Positions 7,145-15,108 are shown, counted from the stretch's first letter. The stretch is 32,803 nt of DNA from Parvularcula sp. (GCA_002704915.1 PAIP01000053.1:1-32803); one strand, 5' to 3'. Made by a program: numbers and translations. Notes: generated from the letters alone by a model not told the origin.

Positions 7145-8455
7145 TTATTCCTTGTTGAAGAGCGCGATGGCCGCAGTCGTCATCGCCTCGACGCCCGTGG
7201 TGATCGCCGGCTCCGGCTCGATCTTGAAAAAGGGCGAATGATGCGACGGCGCATCCTCAACGTCTTCTTCCGGCGTGCCGCCCACATTCATGTAAACGCC
7301 TTTGACGCCGGTCTCGGGCGTGACGAAATAGGCGAAATCCTCCGCCCCCATGCCTTCGCGCGGCTGGTCATGGAGGACATCATCGCCCATGGCGTCGCTG
7401 AGCGCGGCGCGCACGAATTCCGCGCTTTTTCGGTCATTGATGGTCGGCGGCGTCGTTTCGGTTTTCGAACGGATGACTTCGGGCATAAGCTTCTTCGGCA
7501 CGCCGAGGGAAATCGCGACGCCTTCCGCGACGCGGTCGATGGCGTCGAGCAGTTGCGTGCGCACTTCCGGATTGTTGGAGCGAACGGTGAGCTGCATCTC
7601 CACCTTGTCGCCGATGATGTTGTGCTTGGTCCCGCCATGAATGGCGCCCACCGTGATGACGCCCGCTTCCTGCGGGGCGATGCTGCGGGAAACCACGGAC
7701 TGGAGCGACACGACAATCTGCGAGGCGACAAGCACCGGATCGATGCCCTTGTGAGGCGAGGCGCCATGGGCGCCGACGCCGTGAACGATAATATCGACGC
7801 TGTCGGAGGAAGACGCGCGAATGCCAAGCGGGACCTCGACCTTGCCCGTGGGCGTTCCCGCCGAGACATGCAGCGCCAGCGCGACATCGGGCTTCGGAAA
7901 GCGCTTATAGAGCCCGTCCTCCATCATCTCCCTCGCGCCGGAAATGCGCTCCTCCGCCGGCTGGCCGATCAGCACCAGCGTGCCCGACCACTGGTCCTTG
8001 CGCGCCGCCATCTGCCGCGCCGTACCCACTAACGAAGTGATATGCACATCATGGCCGCAGGCGTGCATCACAGGCTTCACGACGCCGTCGATGTCTTCCT
8101 GGGTCGCCGTCGACTTATAGGGAAGGTCGTTGTCTTCCTTCACCGGCAGGCCGTCCATGTCGGCGCGGATCATCACCGTGGGGCCTTCGCCGTTTTCCAT
8201 CACGGCGACGACGCCGGTGCCGCCGACGCCCTCGGTCACGTCATAACCCAGCGCCTCGATTTCATCGGCGAGACGCTCCGCGGTTTTGAACTCGCGATGG
8301 GAAAGCTCCGGGTTTTGATGAAACCACTGGAACAGCGCTTCAAGATTGGCGTCGTAATCCGCAGCGACCGCGCTTTTGAGGTCTGCCTGCGCGGCGGCGG
8401 GCGTGGACAACGCGATGGCGAGCGCGAACGCGCTGGCGGCGAGTTGAAGTTTCAT
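7145..8455 (-). CDS. Exported M20-family amidohydrolase (M20D type)
   Basis: A 436-residue enzyme with a signal peptide (MKLQLAASAFALAIALSTPAAAQA), so probably periplasmic. This is unusual within a family that is mainly cytosolic. M20D members (hippurate hydrolase, IAA-amino acid hydrolase) hydrolyse N-acyl amino acids using a two-metal centre. Motifs: IRADMDGLPVKED, MHACGHDVHIT (C133, H135) and GQPAEERISGAREM (Glu pair 168-169). The dimerisation/lid domain has HGVGAHGASPHKGIDP, and late metal residues lie in GMGAEDFAYF. The ribosome site GGAG lies seven bases before the ATG. It is followed by a gene on the opposite strand ending 11 bases away. The exact substrate is unknown. Confidence 0.93.
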   Translation of the reverse strand: MKLQLAASAFALAIALSTPAAAQADLKSAVAADYDANLEALFQWFHQNPELSHREFKTAERLADEIEALGYDVTEGVGGTGVVAVMENGEGPTVMIRADMDGLPVKEDNDLPYKSTATQEDIDGVVKPVMHACGHDVHITSLVGTARQMAARKDQWSGTLVLIGQPAEERISGAREMMEDGLYKRFPKPDVALALHVSAGTPTGKVEVPLGIRASSSDSVDIIVHGVGAHGASPHKGIDPVLVASQIVVSLQSVVSRSIAPQEAGVITVGAIHGGTKHNIIGDKVEMQLTVRSNNPEVRTQLLDAIDRVAEGVAISLGVPKKLMPEVIRSKTETTPPTINDRKSAEFVRAALSDAMGDDVLHDQPREGMGAEDFAYFVTPETGVKGVYMNVGGTPEEDVEDAPSHHSPFFKIEPEPAITTGVEAMTTAAIALFNKE

Positions 8456-8525
8456 GAATGGCTCCCGTGAAAATGTCCCAGGCGCCAGTTAACACCAATC
8501 CGCAGCGTTTGTCAGATCGGAGGCC

Positions 8526-9674
8526 TTACGCCGCCGCGAAGCTCACCATCTTGCGGCGGTCGGGACACCACAGCGCGAGGCGAGCGCAGCGAATGGAATC
8601 GCGGATTGTCATGACGGGGAGCGACAGGAGATCCTCGCTCGCGCGATAACATTCCATGAGCCGGTAATTGGGAATGCGGCTGGCGAGATGGTGGATGTGG
8701 TGAAGGCCGATATTGCCCGTGAGCCAGCGCAGGGGCTGGGGCAGCTTGTAATGGGAAGACCCGAAAATCGCCGCCTCCGCCATATTCCATTCAGGCTTCT
8801 TCGCCCAATAGGTATCCTCATACTGGTGCTGAACGAAAAACAGCCATGCCCCGGTCCAGGCGGCCACGGTGACGACCGGCAGGAACACAAGAGCGACGGC
8901 GCCAAGGCCGAACAACAGGGAAAGCCCGCCATAGACGACAAGAAGCGCCAGATTGAGCGCGGCGACCGACTTCCAGACCTGGCGCAGCTTCATGCCGCTA
9001 TAGACTTCTGCGAAGGGCATGGGGCCGGCGAGCGGCAGGCGTTGCAGAATGAAGAAATAGAGCGGCGCGCCGATGACGATCATGATCATGGGGTGGCGAT
9101 AGACGCGATACATAATGCGTTTCGCCGGCGTCAGCGCGCGATATTCCGGCACAGTCAGCGTGTCGACGCCGCCGACGCCGCGCCGGTCGAGATCGCCGGA
9201 ACTTGCATGGTGCCGGTTATGGGCGTCGCGCCAGAAGGCGTAGGGCGTGAAGGTCAGGATGCTGACGATAAAGCCGAGCAGGTGATTGGCGCGCTTGTTT
9301 TTGAAATAGCTGCCATGGCCGCAATCATGCTGGATCGTGAACAACTTGACGAGGAACAGGCCCGCCAGCGGCGACATGAGCAGCGCCAGCGGCCAGAAGC
9401 CGGTTTTGACGAGCGCGATCATCCCGCCGACAGCCGCGAAATAAAGCGCCAGCGACAACGCCGCCTGGCCGATGGAGCGGCCGAGATCGGCTTTCTGGAA
9501 CTTGGCGCAATGCTGCACGATCCGGCGCAGCATGTCCGCGCGGGCCTGCGCCGCGGCGCGGACGTCATGGGCGGCGTGCGCCGCGCTTTGGGAGAAATTA
9601 TGGGCCGCATGATCGGCGGCCTCCTGAAGCTTTGAGAAATTCCGGGAGACGGCGGCAGGCAAAGACTGAGACAT
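8526..9674 (-). CDS. Membrane fatty acid desaturase family protein
   Basis: A 382-residue integral membrane di-iron enzyme of the acyl-lipid desaturase/hydroxylase family. All three histidine boxes are present: HDCGH (116-120), HNRHH (152-156) and HHIHH (325-329). Hydrophobic segments lie near 71-89, 93-112, 133-145, 195-212 and 240-280. GNIGLHHIHHLASRIPNYRL matches the delta-12/omega-6-like group. The first 60 residues form an Ala/His/Gln-rich amphipathic helix (LQEAADHAAHNFSQSAAHAAH) that homologues usually lack. The gene lies alone between the amidohydrolase and the oxidoreductase, with 70-78 base gaps. Regiospecificity cannot be read from the sequence. Confidence 0.93.
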   Translation of the reverse strand: MSQSLPAAVSRNFSKLQEAADHAAHNFSQSAAHAAHDVRAAAQARADMLRRIVQHCAKFQKADLGRSIGQAALSLALYFAAVGGMIALVKTGFWPLALLMSPLAGLFLVKLFTIQHDCGHGSYFKNKRANHLLGFIVSILTFTPYAFWRDAHNRHHASSGDLDRRGVGGVDTLTVPEYRALTPAKRIMYRVYRHPMIMIVIGAPLYFFILQRLPLAGPMPFAEVYSGMKLRQVWKSVAALNLALLVVYGGLSLLFGLGAVALVFLPVVTVAAWTGAWLFFVQHQYEDTYWAKKPEWNMAEAAIFGSSHYKLPQPLRWLTGNIGLHHIHHLASRIPNYRLMECYRASEDLLSLPVMTIRDSIRCARLALWCPDRRKMVSFAAA

Positions 9675-9752
9675 GTAACTGAGAATACTCGTAGGTTGCG
9701 CCGGTTCCGTGAATCGGACCGGTGGATTTTCAAACAGACATTTAGGCCCTGC

Positions 9753-10328
9753 TTAACCAGTTTTGCGCGCGAAGGGAAATTTTCGCCCATCACGGTCCCG
9801 GCGCCAGCGTTTCAGATGCTGCGCGTATTTGTCGCCCTCGCGCTCTAATGCAGGCTGATCCAGCCGGTTCGCGCCAAATAGCAAAAATGGTTTCCCCCAG
9901 GGAAGGCCGCAGCGATAGGCTGTCGCCTGCAACGGGCGCAGCAAGGTCTCAAGCGGGAAGAGGTTGGCGCCGTTGCTGGAATAGGCTTTCCGGTGATTGC
10001 CCGCCGTTGCTGCGATCATCAGCGGCCTGCCTTCCAGCTTGCGCCCCTCATCCTCATATCGGACATAATACATCCGGGTCAAAACAGCGTCCTGCCAAGC
10101 CTTGAGAAGCGGCGGCGTCGCGTACCATTGAACGGGAAACTGCAGGACGATGCGATCCGCCTCCAACAACCGGGCGACCTCCCGCTCGTCGTCAATTCGC
10201 CCGTCCGGATAAAGACTGTCCATGTGAACCAGAGCGACATCGCATAAGCGTTGAGTCGCGCCCGCGAGGGCCGCGTTTGCTTTAGAATTAGAAAAGTTAT
10301 TGTGAAACAGTAGGATAAGCGTTTTCAC
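9753..10328 (-). CDS. Flavodoxin-fold NAD(P)H-dependent oxidoreductase (KefF/MdaB-like)
   Basis: A 191-residue cytosolic protein of the flavodoxin_2 family, FMN/FAD quinone or nitro reductases. VKTLILLFHNNFSNSKANAAL is the phosphate-binding first loop. ADRIVLQFPVQWYATPPLLKAWQDAVL is the conserved flavin-binding and helix segment (PxxWYxxPxxLKxWxD). IAATAGNHRKAYSSNGAN binds the isoalloxazine side. The start is taken as GTG at 10328, because GGAGG sits eight bases before it. An ATG at 10343 adds five residues and would overlap that ribosome site. It is divergent from a LysR gene 87 bases away, the classic regulator-target arrangement, so induction by an electrophile or quinone is plausible. Confidence 0.9.
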   Translation of the reverse strand: MKTLILLFHNNFSNSKANAALAGATQRLCDVALVHMDSLYPDGRIDDEREVARLLEADRIVLQFPVQWYATPPLLKAWQDAVLTRMYYVRYEDEGRKLEGRPLMIAATAGNHRKAYSSNGANLFPLETLLRPLQATAYRCGLPWGKPFLLFGANRLDQPALEREGDKYAQHLKRWRRDRDGRKFPFARKTG

Positions 10329-10389
10329 CTTGAAGACCTCCATATAAGAGGGTCAAGATGGCGCGCCGTTTATTATTCTTCCAACAGAT

Positions 10390-10404
10390 TATGAGTATAT
10401 CATA
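10390..10404. promoter_or_regulatory. Candidate LysR operator in the divergent promoter
   Basis: TATGA-GTATA-TCATA is a perfect inverted repeat of 5-bp arms. It contains the T-N11-A core of LysR-type sites and lies in an unusually AT-rich patch of the divergent intergenic DNA. It begins 12 bases before the LysR ATG, so autorepression fits as well as target control. Confidence 0.5.
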
Positions 10405-10415
10405 TTATTTGTTTT

Positions 10416-11306
10416 ATGAATTTACGTTCCGTCGATCTCAACCTGCTGGTCATACTGGACGCGCTTTTGGACGAAGCGCATGTCTCAAGGGCGGCGGCTC
10501 GCCTCGGGCTTTCCCAACCGGCGGCCTCAAGCGCGCTGGAACGCTGCCGCCATGTTTTCAATGATCCTCTGCTGAGGCGCGGCGCCGGCGGCATGACGCT
10601 CACGCCGCGCGCCGAGGCTTTGCGCGGCCCCCTAAAAGACGCGCTTGCCAGTATCGAACGGGCCATGGAGACGCCTGACATTCCGCTGAAAGACTTGCGC
10701 CAAGTCATCCGGATCGTGCTTGCGGATTACCCCGCCGCGATCATCGCCGCGCCGCTCTTGCAAAACCTGACGGCGACTGCGCCGGGCGTCGACATCGTGT
10801 TTCAACCCTGGCGCAGCGCGGAGACCGCCTTGCAGGCTCTGGAAACGGGCGAGGCAGATCTGGCGGTTTCGGTCTTTCCGGCAAGCGCCCCCTGGCTGCG
10901 GCGCGTCCTGTTGCTTGAAGAACGCTATGCGGTCGCGATGCGCAAGGGTCATCCGGCGGCGGCGGATTTCCACCTGCAAAGTTGGCTCGGCCATCCGCAC
11001 CTCATCGTATCGGCCCGCGGCGAAAGGCACGGTCCCTTGGATGAGGAATTGACGCAGCGCGGTCTTGAGCGACGGATCGGCCTCGTTTCGCCAAGCTTCA
11101 TGTTGGCGACGCAGGTGATTTTGGAAACCGATCTGATCGCGATGCTGCCGAGCCGCTGTGTTGACAATCGGAAAGATGAGTTTGCTCTTTTTGATCCCCC
11201 AATTCCGGTCCACGGCTTTCAACTGCACCTTGCCCGCCACAAGCGGAGCGATAACGATCCAGCGATCGCGCATATCAGCGCTTTGATCAGGACCCTGCTG
11301 GAATAG
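10416..11306 (+). CDS. LysR-family transcriptional regulator
   Basis: A 296-residue DNA-binding regulator. The N-terminal winged helix-turn-helix is visible: LRSVDLNLLVILDALLDEAH, then SRAAARLGLSQPAASSALERCRHVF and a wing with DPLLRRGAGGMTLTPRAEAL. This pattern (LNLL, SQPAxSxAL, LTPRA) is close to the NodD/NahR/LinR subgroup. The rest is a periplasmic-binding-protein-like effector domain (about 90-296), with GEADLAVSVFP and a loop near 130. The ATG at 10416 gives the standard MNLRSVDLN start. It diverges from the flavodoxin-like oxidoreductase gene, its probable target. The inducer is unknown; the NodD/NahR subgroup often senses aromatic compounds. Confidence 0.95.
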   Translation: MNLRSVDLNLLVILDALLDEAHVSRAAARLGLSQPAASSALERCRHVFNDPLLRRGAGGMTLTPRAEALRGPLKDALASIERAMETPDIPLKDLRQVIRIVLADYPAAIIAAPLLQNLTATAPGVDIVFQPWRSAETALQALETGEADLAVSVFPASAPWLRRVLLLEERYAVAMRKGHPAAADFHLQSWLGHPHLIVSARGERHGPLDEELTQRGLERRIGLVSPSFMLATQVILETDLIAMLPSRCVDNRKDEFALFDPPIPVHGFQLHLARHKRSDNDPAIAHISALIRTLLE

Positions 11307-11322
11307 GTGCTTGACTATGATC

Positions 11323-11336
11323 GGTACTATGGTACC
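11323..11336. promoter_or_regulatory. Palindrome upstream of the small regulator gene
   Basis: GGTAC-TATG-GTACC is a perfect 5-bp inverted repeat. It also contains GGTAC repeated in the same direction at an 8-base step. It ends eight bases before the ATG at 11345, a position that would let a bound protein block translation or transcription start. It could be the operator of the small RHH-like protein encoded next to it. Confidence 0.45.
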
Positions 11337-11344
11337 AAAATCCC

Positions 11345-11602
11345 ATGACCGTTGACCGCAAGACCGTGACCCGCGTCCAGACCGGCGTGCGCATTGAAAA
11401 ACGCATCCTGAAGACTCTGAAGATCATCGCCGCCCACAAGGAGATGGGGCTCGGCGACCTTCTCGAGGGGATCGTGCTCCACGCCTTTGAAGGCAAACAG
11501 CCCTTCAGCGAGGAGACGCTGAAGCTGATCGACCAGGCGAAAAAATCGGCGGGCCTCGACCTCGGCGCCGAGGACAGCCACCTGCTGGAGGAAACGCCAT
11601 GA
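11345..11602 (+). CDS. Small ribbon-helix-helix-like hypothetical protein
   Basis: An 85-residue protein. After a polar strand (RVQTGVRIEKRILKTLKIIA) come two helices, AAHKEMGLGDLLEGIVLHAF. This is the strand-helix-helix order of ribbon-helix-helix DNA-binding proteins; the TGVRIEKRILKTLK part resembles their beta strand and first helix. The C-terminal 35 residues are acidic and helical, ending HLLEETP. The stop overlaps the ATG of the SRPBCC gene by four bases (ATGA), indicating translational coupling. A palindrome lies just before the start. A regulator role is inferred from fold resemblance and context only. Confidence 0.7.
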   Translation: MTVDRKTVTRVQTGVRIEKRILKTLKIIAAHKEMGLGDLLEGIVLHAFEGKQPFSEETLKLIDQAKKSAGLDLGAEDSHLLEETP

Positions 11603-12078
11603 TTGCCGTGGAAAAGCCTTATCGCGCGAAACATGCTGCGCGCTTCGAGCTCGCCGCTGCGCCCGACGCGGTGTTCGCGATGATGTGTCCGGTCCGCGAA
11701 TATGAGTGGGAGCCGGACTGGACAACCAATCTCATCCTTTCGGACTCGGGACTGGCGGAGCAGGACTGCATCTTCACGACGCCCGCCGGAGCGTCCATCG
11801 CCAGCGACGAAAAAAGCGAGGAAGCGATCTGGGTGACGCCCTTTCACGATCCTGACGCCCGCCGCCTCACCATGATCAAGGTGACGCCGAAGGAATGCGT
11901 CACCCGTCTCGACATCGGTATCGATGAAACAGCGGACGGCGCCGCCGTCACGGCCAGTTACGAACATACGGCGCTATCAGACCGGGGCCGCGCGATCGTG
12001 GACGCCCACACGAAAGAGAGCTACGCCGCGCTGATGGCGGGCTGGCGCTCCGCGCTCGAAGCGCATTTGTCCGGTTAA
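11599..12078 (+). CDS. SRPBCC (START-like) domain protein
   Basis: A 159-residue single-domain protein of the SRPBCC/polyketide cyclase superfamily, helix-grip proteins with a hydrophobic ligand cavity. Visible features are the opening AARFELAAAPDAVFAMMCPVREYEW, the acidic turn EPDWTTNLILSDSGLAEQDC, and the long C-terminal helix DAHTKESYAALMAGWRSALE that covers the cavity. There is no signal peptide. It overlaps the small RHH-like gene by 4 bp and is translated from its end. Ligand and reaction are unknown; many relatives bind lipids or act in aromatic compound handling. Confidence 0.85.
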   Translation: MIAVEKPYRAKHAARFELAAAPDAVFAMMCPVREYEWEPDWTTNLILSDSGLAEQDCIFTTPAGASIASDEKSEEAIWVTPFHDPDARRLTMIKVTPKECVTRLDIGIDETADGAAVTASYEHTALSDRGRAIVDAHTKESYAALMAGWRSALEAHLSG

Positions 12079-12254
12079 GCGCCTTCCCGACAAAGTTTCG
12101 CATCCGAAAACGCCTTTCTTTTGCAGGCCATTCAACCCTGCAGCCGGACTTGCGCACGGCATGAAAGGGGACGCGACCGACCGCGCGCCGGCATGGACGC
12201 CGGAACGAAAAACGCCCAAGCTCCCGCCCGCAATTCACATGACGGGAGAGGCAT

Positions 12255-12713
12255 ATGGACTTTGGCGAGACAGGCTGGGGCCAGACCTATCACCTGATCA
12301 ATGCACTGGTTCTCCCTGGCTGGGCGCTGCTGATCTTCCTGCCGCGCTCGACCGTCACCGCGGCGGTCGTTCATTCCATGTTTTATCCGGCGCTATTCGG
12401 GATGATCTATGTTGCAGGATTGTGCGCAGCAATTTTCTTCGGCCACTCGGCGTCGGGCGCGGGCATGTCCGATATCGGAGGCGTCATGGCGCTGTTCGAT
12501 CATCCAAACGGGATTATTATCGGCTGGACCCATTACCTCGTTTTCGACCTCTTCGTCGGCGCCTGGATCGGCCGCGACGCCATCCGCCATGCGATCCCGC
12601 ATTATCTGGTCATTCCCTGCCTCATGGGCGCCTTTATCTTCGGTCCCGTGGGACTTTTGCTCTATCTATTGCTGCGCCTGATGTTGCGCAAAAAACTCCT
12701 GCTTCAGGAATAA
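12255..12713 (+). CDS. ABA4-like integral membrane protein (DUF4281)
   Basis: A 152-residue membrane protein with about four hydrophobic segments: 15-30 (NALVLPGWALLIFLP), 34-62, 87-103 and 113-142. Family marks include the N-terminal NALVLPGWALL, the middle ALFDHPNGIIIGWTHYLVFDLFVGAWIGRDA, and the end FGPVGLLLYLLLR. Together these are diagnostic of ABA4-like proteins. In plants ABA4 is needed for neoxanthin formation; in bacteria its role is unknown. The ATG has GGGAGAGG upstream. It is followed 40 bases later by an O-methyltransferase on the same strand, suggesting an operon. A role in carotenoid or other lipid modification is possible but unproven. Confidence 0.9.
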   Translation: MDFGETGWGQTYHLINALVLPGWALLIFLPRSTVTAAVVHSMFYPALFGMIYVAGLCAAIFFGHSASGAGMSDIGGVMALFDHPNGIIIGWTHYLVFDLFVGAWIGRDAIRHAIPHYLVIPCLMGAFIFGPVGLLLYLLLRLMLRKKLLLQE

Positions 12714-12752
12714 GAAAAGCGGTGCGGTGACGACAGCGCGGAGGAAACGGTG

Positions 12753-13763
12753 ATGACGAAAACGCTTGGCGGCCTCATGGACGATTTTGGCGAGTTTCAT
12801 GCCTGGCTTGTCCACGTGCAGACGAGCCTGTGGGTCCTTCATGCTGTCTCGCGGTCAGAAGTGCTCGGCCATTTGGGCGACGATCCCATGCCCATGGCGG
12901 TCCTTGCGGAAAAAGCGGGCATGAAGACCGACATGCTGCGCCGGGTGATGAATTTTCTCGCCTCGCAGGAGGTGATCGAGATTGGCGATGATGACTGCGT
13001 CCGCCACACCGCGCGCTCACGCGCCTTTCAGGACCGGCACGAGATCGTGCGCTGGCTCAATGTGAATTTCCCGCCCGGACTGAAGCTCCAGGACGCCATG
13101 AAAACCGGCGTCGCCTCCTTCGAAAGCCATTACGGCGAGCCCCTTTTCGATTATCTGAGCGAGCGTCCGGCGATCGCCGGGGAATTCGGCAAGCTTATGT
13201 CGAGTATTACAAGCGCCATTGAGGCCTTCATCTTCAGCCATCACGCGTTCAGGCCCTTCACACGCGCCGTTGACATCGGCGGCGGCCATGGCCGGCTCAT
13301 GACGCGCCTTCTCACCGAATATCCGTCAGCCACAGGCGTCATCTTCGATCTGCCCGGCACGGCGGCGCAGGCGGAAAAAACCCTCGCGGCCTCGCCGCTG
13401 AAAGACCGGATTGAGATTGTCGGCGGCGACTTTTTCAAGGCCGCGCCCAAAGGCGGCGATCTTTATCTGATGAAACAAATTCTCCACGACTGGGGCGACG
13501 AGGAATGCGTGACGATCCTCAATAACATCCGCGTCGCCATCGCCGACAAGGGCCGCCTCGCCGTGATTGATTTTCTCCTGCCCGAGAAGCCGGCGCCGCA
13601 TCCGGGCTATGCGCTCGACATCAACATGCTCTGTCTTTTGACTAGCGGGCGCGAGCGGCGGCTGTCGGAGTTCGAGGAGCTCTTTTCGGCGGCCGGGTTC
13701 TCACTCGACCGCGTGACGGAAAATCCGCACGGGCAGAGCGTTATCGAAGCGGTTCCGGCTTGA
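12753..13763 (+). CDS. SAM-dependent O-methyltransferase (methyltransf_2 / CrtF-like)
   Basis: A 336-residue class I methyltransferase with an N-terminal winged-helix dimerisation domain (residues 10-100, PMAVLAEKAGMKTDMLRRVM). The Rossmann fold follows with motif I VDIGGGHGRLMTRLL, the acidic loop VIFDLPGTAAQAEK, GGDFFKAAPKGGDLYLMKQI, and LHDWGDEECVTIL carrying the catalytic His typical of O-methyltransferase family 2. ALDINMLCLLTSGRERRLSEF is the conserved C-terminal segment. The architecture resembles hydroxyneurosporene methyltransferase CrtF and plant or actinobacterial small-molecule O-methyltransferases. ATG at 12753 is preferred (GAGGA at 12741); a GTG start one codon earlier is possible. 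It is downstream of the ABA4-like gene. The substrate is unknown. Confidence 0.9.
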   Translation: MTKTLGGLMDDFGEFHAWLVHVQTSLWVLHAVSRSEVLGHLGDDPMPMAVLAEKAGMKTDMLRRVMNFLASQEVIEIGDDDCVRHTARSRAFQDRHEIVRWLNVNFPPGLKLQDAMKTGVASFESHYGEPLFDYLSERPAIAGEFGKLMSSITSAIEAFIFSHHAFRPFTRAVDIGGGHGRLMTRLLTEYPSATGVIFDLPGTAAQAEKTLAASPLKDRIEIVGGDFFKAAPKGGDLYLMKQILHDWGDEECVTILNNIRVAIADKGRLAVIDFLLPEKPAPHPGYALDINMLCLLTSGRERRLSEFEELFSAAGFSLDRVTENPHGQSVIEAVPA

Positions 13764-13912
13764 TGCTTTTTTGAGGACCGGGAAAAACGCCCAGCCGCTG
13801 GTTTCCGTTCGTCGGGGGGAGAAAGGGAACAAGAGACCGGGCGGCTGAGCTGAAGCTGGCGACTGTCGGGAGAGACCCTCGCCCTCATGAAATATCAGGG
13901 CGCAAGGCCCAT

Positions 13913-13949
13913 AAATCAATTAGATAATTTCAATTCAGAATATTGATTT
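13913..13949. other. AT-rich inverted repeat between convergent genes
   Basis: AAATCAAT and ATTGATTT form a perfect 8-bp inverted repeat with a 21-base AT-rich loop. It lies inside a 207-base gap between the methyltransferase stop (13763) and the lipoprotein stop (13971). A run of T follows. A weak shared terminator is possible. Apart from this and a small GCCCT/AGGGC dyad near 13881-13901, nothing else is seen in the gap. Confidence 0.35.
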
Positions 13950-13970
13950 TTCCGATGGCGTGCTGCGCCC

Positions 13971-14630
13971 TCAAAGACAGCCTTCCACAAGCTGGATCGC
14001 CGGACCGCCCGCATGGATGGTCTGAACCTTGCCGTCTTCGCCGACAACATAGCGCAGGCCGCGGGCCTCAGGGTCTTCCACATAGCTTATCCCCGACCGG
14101 TCCTCACGCCAGATCGTGATATATTCCGCAGGCGGATCAACATATTTGTGCGGCGTGACGATCGCCTTGCCGCCATAGGCGGCCTTCACGTCTTCGGCGG
14201 TCGCGCCGAGGCCGAGCGCCTTTTCCGTTTTCACCGCAGCTTCGCGAATGAGAGAGATGCGCGCCAGCTTGCCATCGACAAGCATCAGGAGCATGCCGTC
14301 CGGCGCGTTTTCGGGGCGATATTCCGCACAACTTTCCGGGTCCGGACCATCGACGGCGTCCGGCTGCGCATCGGGGCCGTAAAGCGCCGTGATCTTCTCA
14401 CGCGTCATGCCGATGCGCAAATCTTTCCAGCCATCAGGCGTCAAGGCGTCGGAAGATTTTGTGTCGGCGGCCTGCTCTACGTTCGGCTCCCGCGCAGTGT
14501 CGCCGGTCGAGGGCGGCGACGGCGCAATTCGCTCAGCGTCCGTTACATAGTCGGCCTGATCCTCCGTATCCGCTGGAGCGCAGGCGGCAAGACCGGCTGC
14601 TAAACCCGCGCAGAAAGCTGATTTCAGCAT
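13971..14630 (-). CDS. Hypothetical lipoprotein
   Basis: A 219-residue protein with a lipoprotein signal: MLKSAFCAGLAAGLAAC, lipobox LAAC with Cys17, then an acidic linker (TEDQADYVTDAERIA). Residues after Cys lack Asp at +2 as written (APAD), compatible with outer membrane sorting. The C-terminal part (about 65-219) contains WKDLRIGMTREKITALYG and LGATAEDVKAAYG. Both are of the SmpA/BamE-like type, where 'lrIGMtreev' begins a helix-strand domain. BamE-like fold is inference. The start at 14630 has GGAG seven bases upstream; the ATG at 14636 overlaps that site. It is downstream of another lipoprotein gene by 54 bases, likely one transcript from the EcfG-type promoter. Confidence 0.78.
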   Translation of the reverse strand: MLKSAFCAGLAAGLAACAPADTEDQADYVTDAERIAPSPPSTGDTAREPNVEQAADTKSSDALTPDGWKDLRIGMTREKITALYGPDAQPDAVDGPDPESCAEYRPENAPDGMLLMLVDGKLARISLIREAAVKTEKALGLGATAEDVKAAYGGKAIVTPHKYVDPPAEYITIWREDRSGISYVEDPEARGLRYVVGEDGKVQTIHAGGPAIQLVEGCL

Positions 14631-14684
14631 CAACATGCTCCGGCAGAAACGTCGAGGAGGAAAATCAGGGCAAGATGGACGCCG

Positions 14685-14984
14685 TCAGTCGACTTCGTCT
14701 TCAAGCTCGTCTGTTTCGTCTTCCATCCGGTCTGCGGCGTCTTCATAAGCATCGACGCGCCGTTCCGTCATGCCGTCGGCGCCCATTGTGTCGAGACGGC
14801 CTTCAATATTGTCGAGACGACGCTCGATCACATCCATCCGCTCTTCCATGGCTTCGGCGGATGCTTCCGAATAAGCGGACGCTTGGAGTTCGTCGTCGTC
14901 ATAGTCGCTGCAGGCGGCGAGACCGGTCAACCCGATGGCGGCGACGGCGGCGACAGGCCAGGTTTTTTCAATTCTGTTTTTCAT
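14685..14984 (-). CDS. Small coiled-coil lipoprotein, EcfG-type promoter
   Basis: A 99-residue lipoprotein: MKNRIEKTWPVAAVAAIGLTGLAAC, lipobox LAAC with Cys25. The mature part is very acidic (SDYDDDELQ) and helical, with heptad-like segments AMEERMDVIERRLDNIEGRLD and EDAADRMEDETDELEDEVD. A short coiled coil is expected in the periplasm, as in Lpp-like or alanine-zipper proteins, though no known family is identified. The start at 14984 is chosen because the consensus promoter at 15023-15047 would begin transcription near 15015, leaving only ATG 14984 with a leader. The ATG at 15014 would be leaderless. The next lipoprotein gene follows on the same strand. Confidence 0.78.
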   Translation of the reverse strand: MKNRIEKTWPVAAVAAIGLTGLAACSDYDDDELQASAYSEASAEAMEERMDVIERRLDNIEGRLDTMGADGMTERRVDAYEDAADRMEDETDELEDEVD

Positions 14985-15022
14985 GACAGATCCAAAGACC
15001 TCCGTGTTTTCCATAAAACGCC

Positions 15023-15047
15023 AACGCTTGCGCGCCCTTAATGTTCC
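15023..15047 (-). promoter_or_regulatory. EcfG-type (general stress sigma) promoter, perfect match
   Basis: On the minus strand: GGAAC (15047-15043), 16 bases, CGTT (15026-15023). This is identical to the EcfG consensus of Alphaproteobacteria (GGAAC-N16/17-CGTT). It is placed about 39 bases before the ATG of the coiled-coil lipoprotein at 14984. It diverges from a second perfect match at 15109-15133. Confidence 0.75.
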
Positions 15048-15108
15048 TCAAACGGAAGAATAAGTTTCCGCTCCGGCGCGCCGAACGGCTTCCCGGCGAA
15101 GCGATGGC

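Noticed and set aside
9666-9694. Repeated ACTGAGA around the desaturase start
   Set aside because: Short direct repeat partly inside the coding start; no sign that it is more than chance.
12202-12225. GGAAC upstream of the ABA4-like gene
   Set aside because: No CGTT or GTT occurs at 16-18 bases spacing.
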